DNA of 50,290 bases from positions 1 through 50,290 of the forward strand of contig JAFQCM010000015.1 of assembly GCA_017399445.1 (NCBI GenBank). The letters are read 5' to 3'. Numbering within the stretch: the stretch's first letter is position 1; the number at the start of each line of letters is the position of its first letter. The DNA is from Lachnospiraceae bacterium (lineage in GTDB: Bacteria; Bacillota; Clostridia; Lachnospirales; Lachnospiraceae). The notes beneath the pieces are model-generated. The model did no database searches. It had not been told where the DNA came from and saw only the letters and a list, made by a program, of their open reading frames with translations. Of this stretch, positions 18,032 to 27,025 are shown one piece after another. A program made the translations under genes and the position numbers.

Positions 18032-18940
18032 TTATTCATCCAAAACACGATTACTGATGGAGAAAATTCCTTTCGGACAAAACTGTAAAATAATAATAAC
18101 TACTATAAATATTAGAACCTTTCCTAAGGATGCTGTGGTGAAAAATTCAAAGATTGGGCCACCCATACCAATAATAGCGGAACCGGTAATACATCCTACA
18201 ATTCGCCCTACTCCACCAACAACAACTGCCATAAATGTATCAACAATATAAGACTGACCAATGGTTGGACCAATAGGTCCTAAAAGTGCAATAGCACATC
18301 CTGCAACACCTGCAAACCCGGAACCAATAGCAAATGTCAATGCATCACATCTGGCTGTATTTACTCCAAGGCTGGCAGCCATAGGACGGTTCTGCATTGC
18401 TGCCCTTATGTTTCTTCCCTGTCTGGTTCGATACATAAGAAGTCCAATTAATATACAACAAATAATAACTAATGCTAAAATAAATAATCTTTTATATGAC
18501 ATGGAAAACATCCCTATCACTTCAATGTTTTTATCCAAAAATGATGGACAGGCAACACTTACATTGGTTGGTCCGAAAATAGACCTTACAAGCTGCTGAA
18601 GCACAAGACTGATTCCCCATGTAACCAACAGACTGTCTAATGCCCTGCCATACAAGTGACGAATGATGCCTCTTTCCAGTAACACGCCGATACCGGCGGT
18701 TACCAGAAAAGAGATAAAAATAGAAGCAATAAAATATCCATCAAATAAACTCTCTGGAAAAACACTTTTCCATATATTTTGAACAACGTATGTAGTGTAG
18801 GCTCCTATCATGATTAATTCGCCATGTGCCATATTAATAACACCCATCAGTCCAAAGGTAATTGCCAATCCTAATGCTGCCAATAAAAGAATAGAACTTA
18901 CACTAAGGGAGTTAAATAATTGCATCAATAACAAATCCAT
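18032..18940 (-). CDS. urtB: Urea ABC transporter permease UrtB
   Basis: This 302-residue LivH-type permease has about eight helices. Family features are GLMGVINMAHGELIMIGAY near residue 30, RNIRAAMQNRPMAASLGVNT (coupling loop) and VVGGVGRIVGCITGS near 240. It lacks the long periplasmic N-terminal extension of some Gram-negative UrtB proteins. AAAGGAGG precedes the ATG. It sits about 47 nt after urtA, the usual order. Confidence 0.94.
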   Translation of the reverse strand: MDLLLMQLFNSLSVSSILLLAALGLAITFGLMGVINMAHGELIMIGAYTTYVVQNIWKSVFPESLFDGYFIASIFISFLVTAGIGVLLERGIIRHLYGRALDSLLVTWGISLVLQQLVRSIFGPTNVSVACPSFLDKNIEVIGMFSMSYKRLFILALVIICCILIGLLMYRTRQGRNIRAAMQNRPMAASLGVNTARCDALTFAIGSGFAGVAGCAIALLGPIGPTIGQSYIVDTFMAVVVGGVGRIVGCITGSAIIGMGGPIFEFFTTASLGKVLIFIVVIIILQFCPKGIFSISNRVLDE

Positions 18941-18987
18941 AATCTTACCTCCTTTGCTTTTAAAAATTCACAATAGATATAAGATAT

Positions 18988-20325
18988 TTATTCTGAATCT
19001 GTAGTAAGCTTAGATGCCCATGCATACTCTGTTAACCATGGATCTGGTTCTACTCTGTCTTCTGTTTCCCACAGAGTCTGAATCTGACCTTCTGCATCAC
19101 ATTCGCCTACTAATACTTTCTGTAATACATGATGTGTGGTTCCAGCAGCAATGGTAATTAATCCTTCTGGAGTTTCACATTCTACTTCACCGCTTTCACA
19201 AGCTGTTATCACTGCCTCTACATCAAAAGTACCTGCTTTTTCTACTGCTGCTTTCCATAAGTAAACACCTTCATATGCATTTACTACCGGATCACCTGTT
19301 ACTTTTTCTTCTCCATAAATGGACTTAAACTTTTCTGTAAATGCCTTTGATGCTTCTGTATCAACTGACTGGAAGTAATTCCATGCAAATAAGTGTCCCT
19401 CTGCATACTCTGCTCCCATACCTCTGATATCTTCTTCATAACAAGAGAATGACATAGTCTGAATCTTATCAGGACTTAAACCTGCATCCTTATACTGCTT
19501 AAAGAAAGATACATTAGAATCACCATTAATGGTATTAATAATCACATCTGGCTGTGTCTGCTGAATTTTTGTAATAACAGTAGAACAGTCTGTATATCCT
19601 AATGGAATATATTCTTCTCCAACAATTTCAAATCCATATTCTGCCTGCATTTCTTTGATAATGGTATTTGTTGTTCTTGGGTACACATAATCGGAACCAA
19701 ATAAGAATACTTTTAATACTCCATCTTCTCCTTTATAATTCTCCATTAAATAATCCATTGCCGGAATTGCCTGCTGGTTTGGACATGGTGCTGTGTACAT
19801 AATATTGTGTGAGGATTCCAATCCTTCATACTGTACCGGATACCATAAAAGACCATTGTTTCCTTCCACAACCGGGAGTACTGCTTTTCTGCTTGCAGAT
19901 GTCCAACATCCAAAAATTGTAGCAACTTTATCATTTGTTAAAAGCTTAGTTGCTTTTTCTGCAAAAATCGCTGCATCCGAAGCACCATCTTCTAACACAA
20001 ATTCTATCTGTTTTCCAAGAATTCCTCCTGCTTCATTGATTTCATCAATCGCCATCTGTGTTGCTTCTATCATAGGTTTTTCTGCCATCGCCATAGTTCC
20101 ACTCTGTGAATGAAGTATTCCGACTTTTACTGTATCTCCTGAAGCAGTACTTTCTTCTGTTCCTGTAACTTCTGAACTTTCTTCTGCTTCTGAGCTTTCT
20201 GTGGTTTCTGTACTGCTTTCTGTGGCTTCACCCATAGCTCCTCCACTACAGCCCATCACTGACATACTTAGTGCTCCTACCATAGCTACCGATAAAATTT
20301 TTTTCCATAGATCTCTTTTCTTCAT
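18988..20325 (-). CDS. urtA: Urea-binding lipoprotein UrtA
   Basis: This 445-residue type I solute-binding protein captures urea outside the cell. A signal peptide ends in a lipobox (SVMGC, Cys26), so it is membrane-anchored. A Ser/Thr/Glu-rich linker (about 30-65) precedes the mature domain, which has VKVGILHSQSGTMAMAEKPM at its start, YPVQYEGLESSHNI in the middle and a C-terminal WLTEYAWA, all as in UrtA rather than amino-acid receptors. GAGAGGAG precedes the ATG. It is the first gene of the operon, the usual place for the most abundant component. Confidence 0.95.
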   Translation of the reverse strand: MKKRDLWKKILSVAMVGALSMSVMGCSGGAMGEATESSTETTESSEAEESSEVTGTEESTASGDTVKVGILHSQSGTMAMAEKPMIEATQMAIDEINEAGGILGKQIEFVLEDGASDAAIFAEKATKLLTNDKVATIFGCWTSASRKAVLPVVEGNNGLLWYPVQYEGLESSHNIMYTAPCPNQQAIPAMDYLMENYKGEDGVLKVFLFGSDYVYPRTTNTIIKEMQAEYGFEIVGEEYIPLGYTDCSTVITKIQQTQPDVIINTINGDSNVSFFKQYKDAGLSPDKIQTMSFSCYEEDIRGMGAEYAEGHLFAWNYFQSVDTEASKAFTEKFKSIYGEEKVTGDPVVNAYEGVYLWKAAVEKAGTFDVEAVITACESGEVECETPEGLITIAAGTTHHVLQKVLVGECDAEGQIQTLWETEDRVEPDPWLTEYAWASKLTTDSE

Positions 20326-20493
20326 AAAGTTTCTCCTCTCTGCCAGCTACTCTTATATTAGCCAGACGATGCCTTACAGGAAATCCTATGAAATACACCT
20401 TACAAGTTTCTCCAATTACTGCAATACTCATTAACTCTTCCTGCAATCACTTGGTTTCCCTCGTTACTGGTGTAAAATCAAAAAGCCGCCATT

Positions 20494-20522
20494 TTCATAA
20501 TTGAAAATGACAGCTTTGTCAA
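20494..20522 (-). promoter_or_regulatory. Predicted urtA promoter overlapping a terminator-like hairpin
   Basis: On the minus strand the -35 TTGACA (20522-20517) and -10 TATGAA (20499-20494) are spaced 17 bp, an excellent sigma-A match. The same bases form an inverted repeat (AAAGCTGTCATTTTCA and TGAAAATGGCGGCTTT, about 20484-20517) followed by TTTTTG. That can also end transcription of the upstream regulator gene, so terminator and promoter are superimposed. The leader of about 160 nt to urtA holds no motif I recognise. Confidence 0.55.
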
Positions 20523-20611
20523 TCGATTTCTCTGTTTTACTATCCTGTTTACAGGAATTATCATATAACAGTTTACAGTGGAAAAAAACCCTAAATTTCT
20601 TAGATTTTCCC

Positions 20612-21652
20612 CTAAAAAATCGAAAAAGAACCATATTTTCGATATTGTAATGGTGTCTTTCCTGTATGCTTTTTAAACAATTGAGAAAAATAATCTATTG
20701 TAGTATAACCACATTTCTCTGATATTTCGTATATCTTCAAATTGGAACCTTTCAATAATACTTTTGCATACTCCATCTTCATCATTGTAATATACTTATT
20801 TAATCCAATATTTGTGGCATTTTTAAACAATACACTAATATAATCTTTATTTAACTCTAAACGTTCTGCTACAATATCTAATACCTTAGATTCTTCAATA
20901 TTTAAAAATAACAATTTGCATATTTGATTAATTCTATTATCTGAGGTATTAAGCTGAAATCTGTCCGCAAACTGTCCTAAGTTTTTAATATAGTCTTTAA
21001 AGTCCTCTTCATAAGACTCTTCTTTTAATTCTATTTCAGCAATAAAGAAATTCTTTATCCAAGGATAATTATCTACCAGTTGACTGCAAATACTTACTGC
21101 AATTTTTTTAAGCATTAAGATGTCTTGTTCCTTTTCCTCACCTTTCTTTTTCACCATATTCAATATCTTATCTGCCATTTGCTCCAAGTCACTGGAATTC
21201 TCTAAAACCCCCTGAAAAACTTCCTCCAATATTTCACCTTTCAAAACTCCCTCTTTTCTCTGTTCTTTTATCTTCTGTTCACGAAGATATTTTGAAATAT
21301 ATTCCAATTCCTCCACCAATTTACTTTCTGTTAATGGCTTAGAAACATAGTCTAATGCCCCAAGACGCATCCCCTCCCTGGCATACTGGAAATCACTATA
21401 TGTACTAGATAAGACTACTGCTATATTTATATTTCTTTGCCTTAGCTCTCGTATAAATTCCAAACCATCCATCACAGGCATACGAATATCTGTTATCACT
21501 AAATCATAGGTTTCTGTTTCCAAAATACGCAATGCTTCCATAGCATTATTCACAATCTTTTTTAATACAAATTCTGAATTATTCCAACATGTATACTTAG
21601 AAACAATATATCCAATGGCACAATCATCATCTACAAAAAGAACATTAAACAT
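20612..21652 (-). CDS. YesN-type response regulator (REC + AraC HTH)
   Basis: This 346-residue regulator has an N-terminal receiver (about 1-120) with acidic pocket Asp8-Asp10, phospho-acceptor Asp55 (VITDIRMPVMDG) and Lys in SKPLTES. A helical linker follows (about 125-240), then an AraC-type double helix-turn-helix (about 250-340; IYEISEKCGYTTIDYFSQLFKKHTGKTP). I chose the ATG at 21652, six bases after AAGGAGG. It follows the hybrid kinase by 11 nt and is its likely partner. It stands directly upstream of the urtA promoter, so control of the urt operon is plausible, though only inferred. Confidence 0.92.
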   Translation of the reverse strand: MFNVLFVDDDCAIGYIVSKYTCWNNSEFVLKKIVNNAMEALRILETETYDLVITDIRMPVMDGLEFIRELRQRNINIAVVLSSTYSDFQYAREGMRLGALDYVSKPLTESKLVEELEYISKYLREQKIKEQRKEGVLKGEILEEVFQGVLENSSDLEQMADKILNMVKKKGEEKEQDILMLKKIAVSICSQLVDNYPWIKNFFIAEIELKEESYEEDFKDYIKNLGQFADRFQLNTSDNRINQICKLLFLNIEESKVLDIVAERLELNKDYISVLFKNATNIGLNKYITMMKMEYAKVLLKGSNLKIYEISEKCGYTTIDYFSQLFKKHTGKTPLQYRKYGSFSIF

Positions 21653-21663
21653 AAGCTGCCTCC

Positions 21664-24279
21664 TTATCTGCAACCTTCCAAACAGGCATAAGCCTCTTTA
21701 AATTGCATCCTAATAATATGGTTCTTTAATTTCTGATATTTCCCCTTCTCCATATAAAACTCAAACACTTTTTCATAATTTTTCCATATTTCTATTGCCT
21801 CAAAATCACCTTTCTTTAGCATTTTTAACAGATTTGATTTGACTGCTTCAAAAACATTTCTGTTTTCTATTTCACTACTTTCTTCGGGTTCTTCATTGAA
21901 ATTTTGTTTTTCTTCCTGAAACTCCTGGTTATATATTTCTTGAATCTCTTGAATTTTATTTTCTATCTTTTGAGAAACATCACCACTTTTTACCATTTTT
22001 TCAACAGAAACAAATGCCTGATTTAATTCTTCCAGCTTTAATGTAGCTGTAACTCCTTTTAACATATGAACTAATTCTCTAAATTTTATCAAATCACTTT
22101 GAAACAGCTCCTGCATAGACAAAATATCTTTTTCATGTCGGATGGGGAACAATTTTACCATTTCCTGAGGCAATATATTTAAATTACTTACCTGACTTTC
22201 TTCTAAATTTCCCTTTACATCAATTTTTACTTCTGTTTCTCCAAATATTTTTCGCAGTATAGGGGGTATTTTTTCTATTCTTAATGGCTTTAATAAATAC
22301 CCCTCCATCTCTAATACGCATTTTTTTATTGTTTTTTTCTCAACATCTGCTGTTAATGCTATCGTTGGCGTATTTCTATTTTTTTCTCTTGCCCGTATTT
22401 CATCTAACGCCTGATAACCATCCATATTTTCCATATGAATATCCATAAAAATCAAATCATATTGATTTTTTTCTCCTTTTTCTATTGCCATTTTACCTGA
22501 AGATGCCGTATCCACCTGCATGCCAAACATGGCAAAAATCTTTTTTTCCATTTTTTGATTTATAATATTATCTTCTACCAACAGAACTTTTTTATCTTTA
22601 TACTGTGGCAATTGTAAACCAGTATCATAGATTTGCATTTTCCCTTCTTCTTTTAATGAGCTTAATCGTTTCATTGGCATATCAAGTACAAAGCAGCTTC
22701 CTTGAGAACGTTCAATTAAATATAACTGCCCACCTAGCAAGCTAGTCAGTTTTCTACATATAGAAAGCCCTAATCCAGTACCGCCATAATGTCTTGGAGT
22801 AGAGCCACCTGACTGTTCAAAAGGTTGGAATATCCTCTCCCAGTCTTTTTTAGGAATTCCAATTCCAGTATCTGTCACTACTATTTTAAGCCAAAACATA
22901 CTTCTTGCTTTTTGAGCACTTTTGGAAAATCCCTCATAATATTCCTGTTCTATTTTCTGACTTTCTCCTACATTGACACTGACTGTAACCCCTCCCTCTG
23001 ATGTAAACTTAACCGCATTTCCAATTAAATTAATTAATATCTGCCTTAACTTCACCATATCCCCTTTTACCATCATAGGCACCTTTTTGTCACGAATTAA
23101 GTTCAGATATATTCCCTTTTCCACTGCACTGTAGCGAAAAACTGTTTCTAGTTCCTCCAGCATTTCCCATAAATTAAATTCCATTCGTTCAATCTGTAAT
23201 TTGCTCATTGATAATTTAGAATAATCTAGTATATTATTTACATTTTGCTGCAGCATATCATCTGCTTTTTTCATTGCCATAACATACTCATATTGTTCCT
23301 CATTTAAGTCTGTCTGCTCTAGTAAAAACCGATACCCTGACAAGGTATTTAATGGTGTTCTAATTTCATGGCTCATATTTGCCAAAAACTGACTTTTTGC
23401 TTGAGAGGCTTTTTGCATTTCACTTAACACCTCGTTAAATCTTTGTGCAAATATTTGCATTTCAACAGAACCTTCCGGATATAAAACTTTAGAATATTCC
23501 ATCTCACTGTCGGTAGAAAATCGTTCCAGCTGAAAAGAATAGTTCGTAATGGGTTTTGCGAAATATTGATAGACCATAAACAAAATAAACAACAATATGG
23601 CAGAAATAACACAAAGCAGTCCTGTCTGCACACTTAAAGCAAAATCTGTCATCTCCTCTGCACTGTTCAACTCTGCTTCTAAACGGTTCACCATAGTCAG
23701 CTGAAACTTTTCGATCTTTTGTCGTATTGTTTCCTTTTCCGAAGAATACTCTCCATCAAACAGAATTTCTTGTGCTTTATGTATCTTTTCTTCTTTGCTC
23801 ATAGTTTCATCTTCTACATTTAAAATAAAATTGTCTACAATATCCGGAACTTGTATATCCTTTTCTTGAGCTGAAAGAATAAGTTTTATTGCCCGCACCT
23901 CCACATGCATTACCAGTTCCGAATTTCTCTTAATATCATTTAGTAAAACTCTCTCATTATTTGATAAATTTTCATTTTCCAATTCTTCGATGGCCTTCTC
24001 AAAACTTTGCGTTTCATAACGTTCCTTCCAATAATTATCTAAATGTGAAGTTTTTTGAGTTATAACAAAATATCGCATTTCATTTGTCATGGCATCAGAA
24101 GCTTCTAATATTTGTTTACTTAAATGTTCACAATATGTTTTATTTCTTTCTACTGTTACTTCTTCATGAATACACTCTTTCAATATAATGGAATTCATTG
24201 CAACCAATATAATAACCAGAAAAAACGCAACAAATATCATAGCGTTTAATGACTTTTGTTTTATAATTTTTTTGTTCAT
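21664..24279 (-). CDS. Hybrid sensor histidine kinase with receiver and HPt domains
   Basis: This is an 871-residue membrane kinase. Helices lie at about 14-34 and 216-240 and flank a helical, charged outside sensor region of about 180 residues. HisKA carries His304 (NMSHEIRTPLN). The ATPase domain shows NLIGNAVKFT, DTGIGIP and GGTGLGLS (to about 530). A receiver (about 563-680) has Asp613 (FMDIHMENMDG). A C-terminal HPt-like region has His738 (VHMLKGVTATLKLEEL). This is a complete phosphorelay ending in the adjacent YesN-type regulator. The start at 24279 has better ribosome-site spacing than 24288. The signal is unknown; urea or nitrogen is a guess from location. Confidence 0.9.
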   Translation of the reverse strand: MNKKIIKQKSLNAMIFVAFFLVIILVAMNSIILKECIHEEVTVERNKTYCEHLSKQILEASDAMTNEMRYFVITQKTSHLDNYWKERYETQSFEKAIEELENENLSNNERVLLNDIKRNSELVMHVEVRAIKLILSAQEKDIQVPDIVDNFILNVEDETMSKEEKIHKAQEILFDGEYSSEKETIRQKIEKFQLTMVNRLEAELNSAEEMTDFALSVQTGLLCVISAILLFILFMVYQYFAKPITNYSFQLERFSTDSEMEYSKVLYPEGSVEMQIFAQRFNEVLSEMQKASQAKSQFLANMSHEIRTPLNTLSGYRFLLEQTDLNEEQYEYVMAMKKADDMLQQNVNNILDYSKLSMSKLQIERMEFNLWEMLEELETVFRYSAVEKGIYLNLIRDKKVPMMVKGDMVKLRQILINLIGNAVKFTSEGGVTVSVNVGESQKIEQEYYEGFSKSAQKARSMFWLKIVVTDTGIGIPKKDWERIFQPFEQSGGSTPRHYGGTGLGLSICRKLTSLLGGQLYLIERSQGSCFVLDMPMKRLSSLKEEGKMQIYDTGLQLPQYKDKKVLLVEDNIINQKMEKKIFAMFGMQVDTASSGKMAIEKGEKNQYDLIFMDIHMENMDGYQALDEIRAREKNRNTPTIALTADVEKKTIKKCVLEMEGYLLKPLRIEKIPPILRKIFGETEVKIDVKGNLEESQVSNLNILPQEMVKLFPIRHEKDILSMQELFQSDLIKFRELVHMLKGVTATLKLEELNQAFVSVEKMVKSGDVSQKIENKIQEIQEIYNQEFQEEKQNFNEEPEESSEIENRNVFEAVKSNLLKMLKKGDFEAIEIWKNYEKVFEFYMEKGKYQKLKNHIIRMQFKEAYACLEGCR

Positions 24280-24347
24280 AGTTGACATCTTCCTTCTATT
24301 TTTTATATTATTTCTATATAATTTATTGACGAAAGCGAGGTTTTATC

Positions 24348-25493
24348 ATGAATAGTAATACACCTATTAATATACTAATTGTTGATGATTCACCAGAGGC
24401 ATTACAAAATGCCGGAACCATTTTAAAACCATTGGGCTATCCTATCCGTATTGCTTTAGATGGTACAACAGCTTTAGAACTAATACAGCAGCAGCACCCT
24501 ACAATTATCTTATTAGATATTTCTATGGATGGTATGTCTGGCTTTCAGGTATGTCATGAAATCAAATCAGACCCTAATCTTTCAGATATTGCCATTATTT
24601 TTGTAACTGCCAGTGAAAATGAACAAAGTATTCAAGCTGGTTTCCAGGCAGGAGCTCAGGACTATGTCATCAAACCTTTTCTTCCTTCTGAACTTCTGGC
24701 AAGAGTACAGACTCATATTCAGCTGGTTTCCCAAGCCATGGAATTAAAGTGTGCTTACAATGATCTAGATCAATTTTGCCATAGTGTCTCACACGATTTG
24801 AAATCGCCTCTTCTTGTAATTCAGCAGCTTACATCACTTCTGGTTCATTCTCTACCAAAACAGAAAAATGATGTGGATTTTTCTTTAGAAGACATTAATA
24901 CCATAGCAGGTCTTTTAACTGAAAAATGTACCTATACACTAAACATGGTAGAAAGTCTGCTGGAACTTTCTCATGTTTCTCAAATCAATCCGATATTTAC
25001 TCCTTTAGATTTAAATACATTGTTCCAAAACTGCTTTAAAGAATTGAGTAGTTTAGAACCTAACCGACACTTTCATTTTCATGCCAATAATCTTCCAGTA
25101 ATAATGGCAAATTCCACCTTAATGAAAATATTAGTTCAAAATGTTTTAAGTAATGCCATTAAATTTACTCGAACAAAACCTACTGCTGAAATTCAGATTT
25201 CACATAACCTGCTTCCTTCTAAACTTATTATTGAAATTAAGGATAATGGTGTTGGATTTGATAGTAAAAATACCCACAAACTATTTCATGTTTTTTCACG
25301 TCTACACACAACTTCTGAGTTCGAAGGCTCTGGTGTTGGATTAACTATTGTTTCCCGAATTATGAAAAGTCATAATGGAAGTGCCTCCATCACAGGCACA
25401 CTTAATCAAGGAGCCTGTGTTATTTTAACTTTTCCTATTAACTGCATTGTGGATACAAAAAAGGCACCTACATCATGTATTCATCTCCATTGA
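24348..25493 (+). CDS. Receiver-histidine kinase hybrid, soluble
   Basis: This 381-residue protein has an N-terminal receiver (about 1-122; Asp57 in LLDISMDGMSG, Lys109 in VIKPF) followed by HisKA (His149 in VSHDLKSPL) and an ATPase domain (NVLSNAIKFT, DNGVGFD, GSGVGLT). No membrane segment is present. It is divergent from the membrane hybrid kinase, with under 70 bp between the starts, so the two probably share a control region. Such REC-first kinases are usually intermediates in a relay. It could take phosphate from, or feed, the neighbouring kinase. Confidence 0.9.
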   Translation: MNSNTPINILIVDDSPEALQNAGTILKPLGYPIRIALDGTTALELIQQQHPTIILLDISMDGMSGFQVCHEIKSDPNLSDIAIIFVTASENEQSIQAGFQAGAQDYVIKPFLPSELLARVQTHIQLVSQAMELKCAYNDLDQFCHSVSHDLKSPLLVIQQLTSLLVHSLPKQKNDVDFSLEDINTIAGLLTEKCTYTLNMVESLLELSHVSQINPIFTPLDLNTLFQNCFKELSSLEPNRHFHFHANNLPVIMANSTLMKILVQNVLSNAIKFTRTKPTAEIQISHNLLPSKLIIEIKDNGVGFDSKNTHKLFHVFSRLHTTSEFEGSGVGLTIVSRIMKSHNGSASITGTLNQGACVILTFPINCIVDTKKAPTSCIHLH

Positions 25494-25557
25494 TGTAAGT
25501 ACCTCTTTTTCACAGTATAGCATTAAGATAAAAGAATTTCAAGAGAACTGTTGCTCT

Positions 25558-25663
25558 GTTACACTTTTTGTGTAACAGTTCGTTACTGTTCACAGCCAAT
25601 GTCATTTAGTTAAGGAAATGACATTGGTTCACTCACAAGCTTGACACTTGCTGTTAAGCTACA
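25558..25663. repeat. Hairpin repeat copy D
   Basis: The copy contains GTTACACTTTTTGTGTAAC at 25559-25576 and an inverted repeat CCAATGTCATTT / AAATGACATTGG at 25596-25627. It also holds AGCTTGACACTTGCTGTTAAGCT at 25638-25660, which in reverse matches GCTTGACAGCRAGTGTCAAGC of copies C and E. It is placed directly upstream of the second zinc-ribbon gene, abutting the segment shared with copy 1. Confidence 0.65.
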
Positions 25664-25702
25664 AAACCTTTATTTGCATAAAACTTTCTCCTGAGGAAGG
25701 TC

Positions 25703-25996
25703 ATGAATCGTTGTTGTTTATGTAATTCAGAATTTAGTGCAAATTTCAAAGGAGCAAGCCTTGCTCCAGATTTAAAAGATGCCAGACTTTGTCTGAAATG
25801 TGCCCATGCGGTAAAAATCCTGACTAAATTTGATGCGAAAGACCAGGATACCTATGAAGAGAATTTTTATTATCTTCATAAAAAACTAATTGTTAATAAA
25901 TATCCAAGAGAAATTTCCCAAATACTCTTTGATATTTTAAAGGATATTACTACTTATGGGGAATATCTGCAAAAAAAATCAGAATTTCAGCAGTAA
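25703..25996 (+). CDS. Small zinc-ribbon-like protein, copy 2 (unknown function)
   Basis: This 97-residue paralogue of the protein at 6248-6541 differs at eight positions (Ala9Ser, His23Asp, Arg38Lys, Ile64Val, Lys69Arg, Thr72Ser, Val74Ile, Leu95Phe). Both CxxC pairs are kept. Most changes are conservative, so both copies appear to be under selection. The upstream homology starts at ACAAAACCTT and keeps a TTGCAT -35, but about 43 bp including the -10 and leader are missing, leaving GAGGAAGG as ribosome site. Expression would need another promoter, possibly in repeat D. A terminator follows at 26046-26086. Confidence 0.75.
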   Translation: MNRCCLCNSEFSANFKGASLAPDLKDARLCLKCAHAVKILTKFDAKDQDTYEENFYYLHKKLIVNKYPREISQILFDILKDITTYGEYLQKKSEFQQ

Positions 25997-26045
25997 ACTC
26001 TCAATATGTAGTATGTTCTTATGTAACCTTTTCTAAAATATAAAA

Positions 26046-26086
26046 GCATCCCTCAGCTTTGTTTTATTACCATTGCTGAAGGATGC
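26046..26086. terminator. Terminator between convergent genes
   Basis: GCATCCCTCAGC (26046-26057) pairs with GCTGAAGGATGC (26075-26086) with one bulge. It lies between the zinc-ribbon gene copy 2 and the convergent kinase gene. Confidence 0.7.
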
Positions 26087-26090
26087 CATA

Positions 26091-27017
26091 TTAAACTTCA
26101 CTTTCTGTGGTAATTGGAAGTGACACTTCTATTGTAAACTGCCTTCCTTCCAAAGAGGCCTTTACGCTTCCTCCCATCTGCATTGCAAATTTCTTTACAA
26201 TGGCAAGTCCAAGTCCGGTTGTTTTTTTACTTCTGGATTGGTCTGTAGTATAAAATCGCTCAAAAAGCTTGTCCATATCACTATTTTCCAAACTATCTGT
26301 CTGATTCGAAATGCCAATGACACACTGCTCATTTTTCATAGTAAAAGAGATTTTATAGCCGCCAGTACCATGTACCAGAGCATTTTTAATCAGATTTTCT
26401 ATAATTCTGATAAATGCCTGTTTATCTGCTTTTATTTTGCAAGGCTTTTCCGTAATGATTACCTGTGGCTCACAATCCTTCTTTAAGAAATCCTCATAAA
26501 ACATGGAAATAGTTTCAGCAAACACATTTCCTGCATTAAAAGTCTCTGGTTCAAATTTCAGTTCTCCTGCTTCTATTCTTGCGTATTCAAACAACTGATT
26601 CAACATATTCGTCAAACTATCTAAACGTTGTTCTACCGTTCTTAAATAGCTTATTTTTTTCTCCTCCTGTAATTCCCCTTTTTGCAACATCTGAAGATAT
26701 CCTTTCGCAGAAGTTAAAGGGGTTCGAATATCGTGAGAAATACTAGTGATACTTTCTCTATAAATTTGGTTTTCCTTCTTTAATCGGTTCTCCTCTTCAC
26801 TGTAATGCAGCAGCAGTCTGTTAAAAGTTTCAATTACTTCCTCTGTTTTTCCTATAGGACAAAAAGAGGTTAACTGATGATTTGTGTCCTCTTTTTCCAA
26901 TAAATCAAGTTCCTCTCTTATATGGGAAATCTGCTTTCTATAACACCACAAACGGGCGGACAAAACGCCCGCCACAATAACTAATATAATAATTGCTCCT
27001 AACAACTGTATCTGCAT
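26091..27017 (-). CDS. Sensor histidine kinase of an ABC-transporter-linked two-component system
   Basis: This 308-residue kinase has one N-terminal membrane helix (about 4-22) and almost no outside domain. A short linker leads to HisKA (His95 in ISHDIRTPLTSAKGY) and an ATPase domain (ENLIKNALVHG, TTGLGLAIVKKF). Kinases with such a minimal input often read the activity of an associated transporter. I chose the ATG at 27017, after TAGGAGG; a longer frame from 27146 overlaps the permease. It is the last gene of a four-gene module: regulator, ATPase, permease, kinase. Confidence 0.9.
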   Translation of the reverse strand: MQIQLLGAIIILVIVAGVLSARLWCYRKQISHIREELDLLEKEDTNHQLTSFCPIGKTEEVIETFNRLLLHYSEEENRLKKENQIYRESITSISHDIRTPLTSAKGYLQMLQKGELQEEKKISYLRTVEQRLDSLTNMLNQLFEYARIEAGELKFEPETFNAGNVFAETISMFYEDFLKKDCEPQVIITEKPCKIKADKQAFIRIIENLIKNALVHGTGGYKISFTMKNEQCVIGISNQTDSLENSDMDKLFERFYTTDQSRSKKTTGLGLAIVKKFAMQMGGSVKASLEGRQFTIEVSLPITTESEV

Positions 27018-27025
27018 AAAACCTC

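Noticed and set aside
20326..20480. Possible guanidine (ykkC) or other known riboswitch before urtA
   Set aside because: GAGGGAAACC looked suggestive, but the conserved ykkC core strings and ACGR loops are absent.
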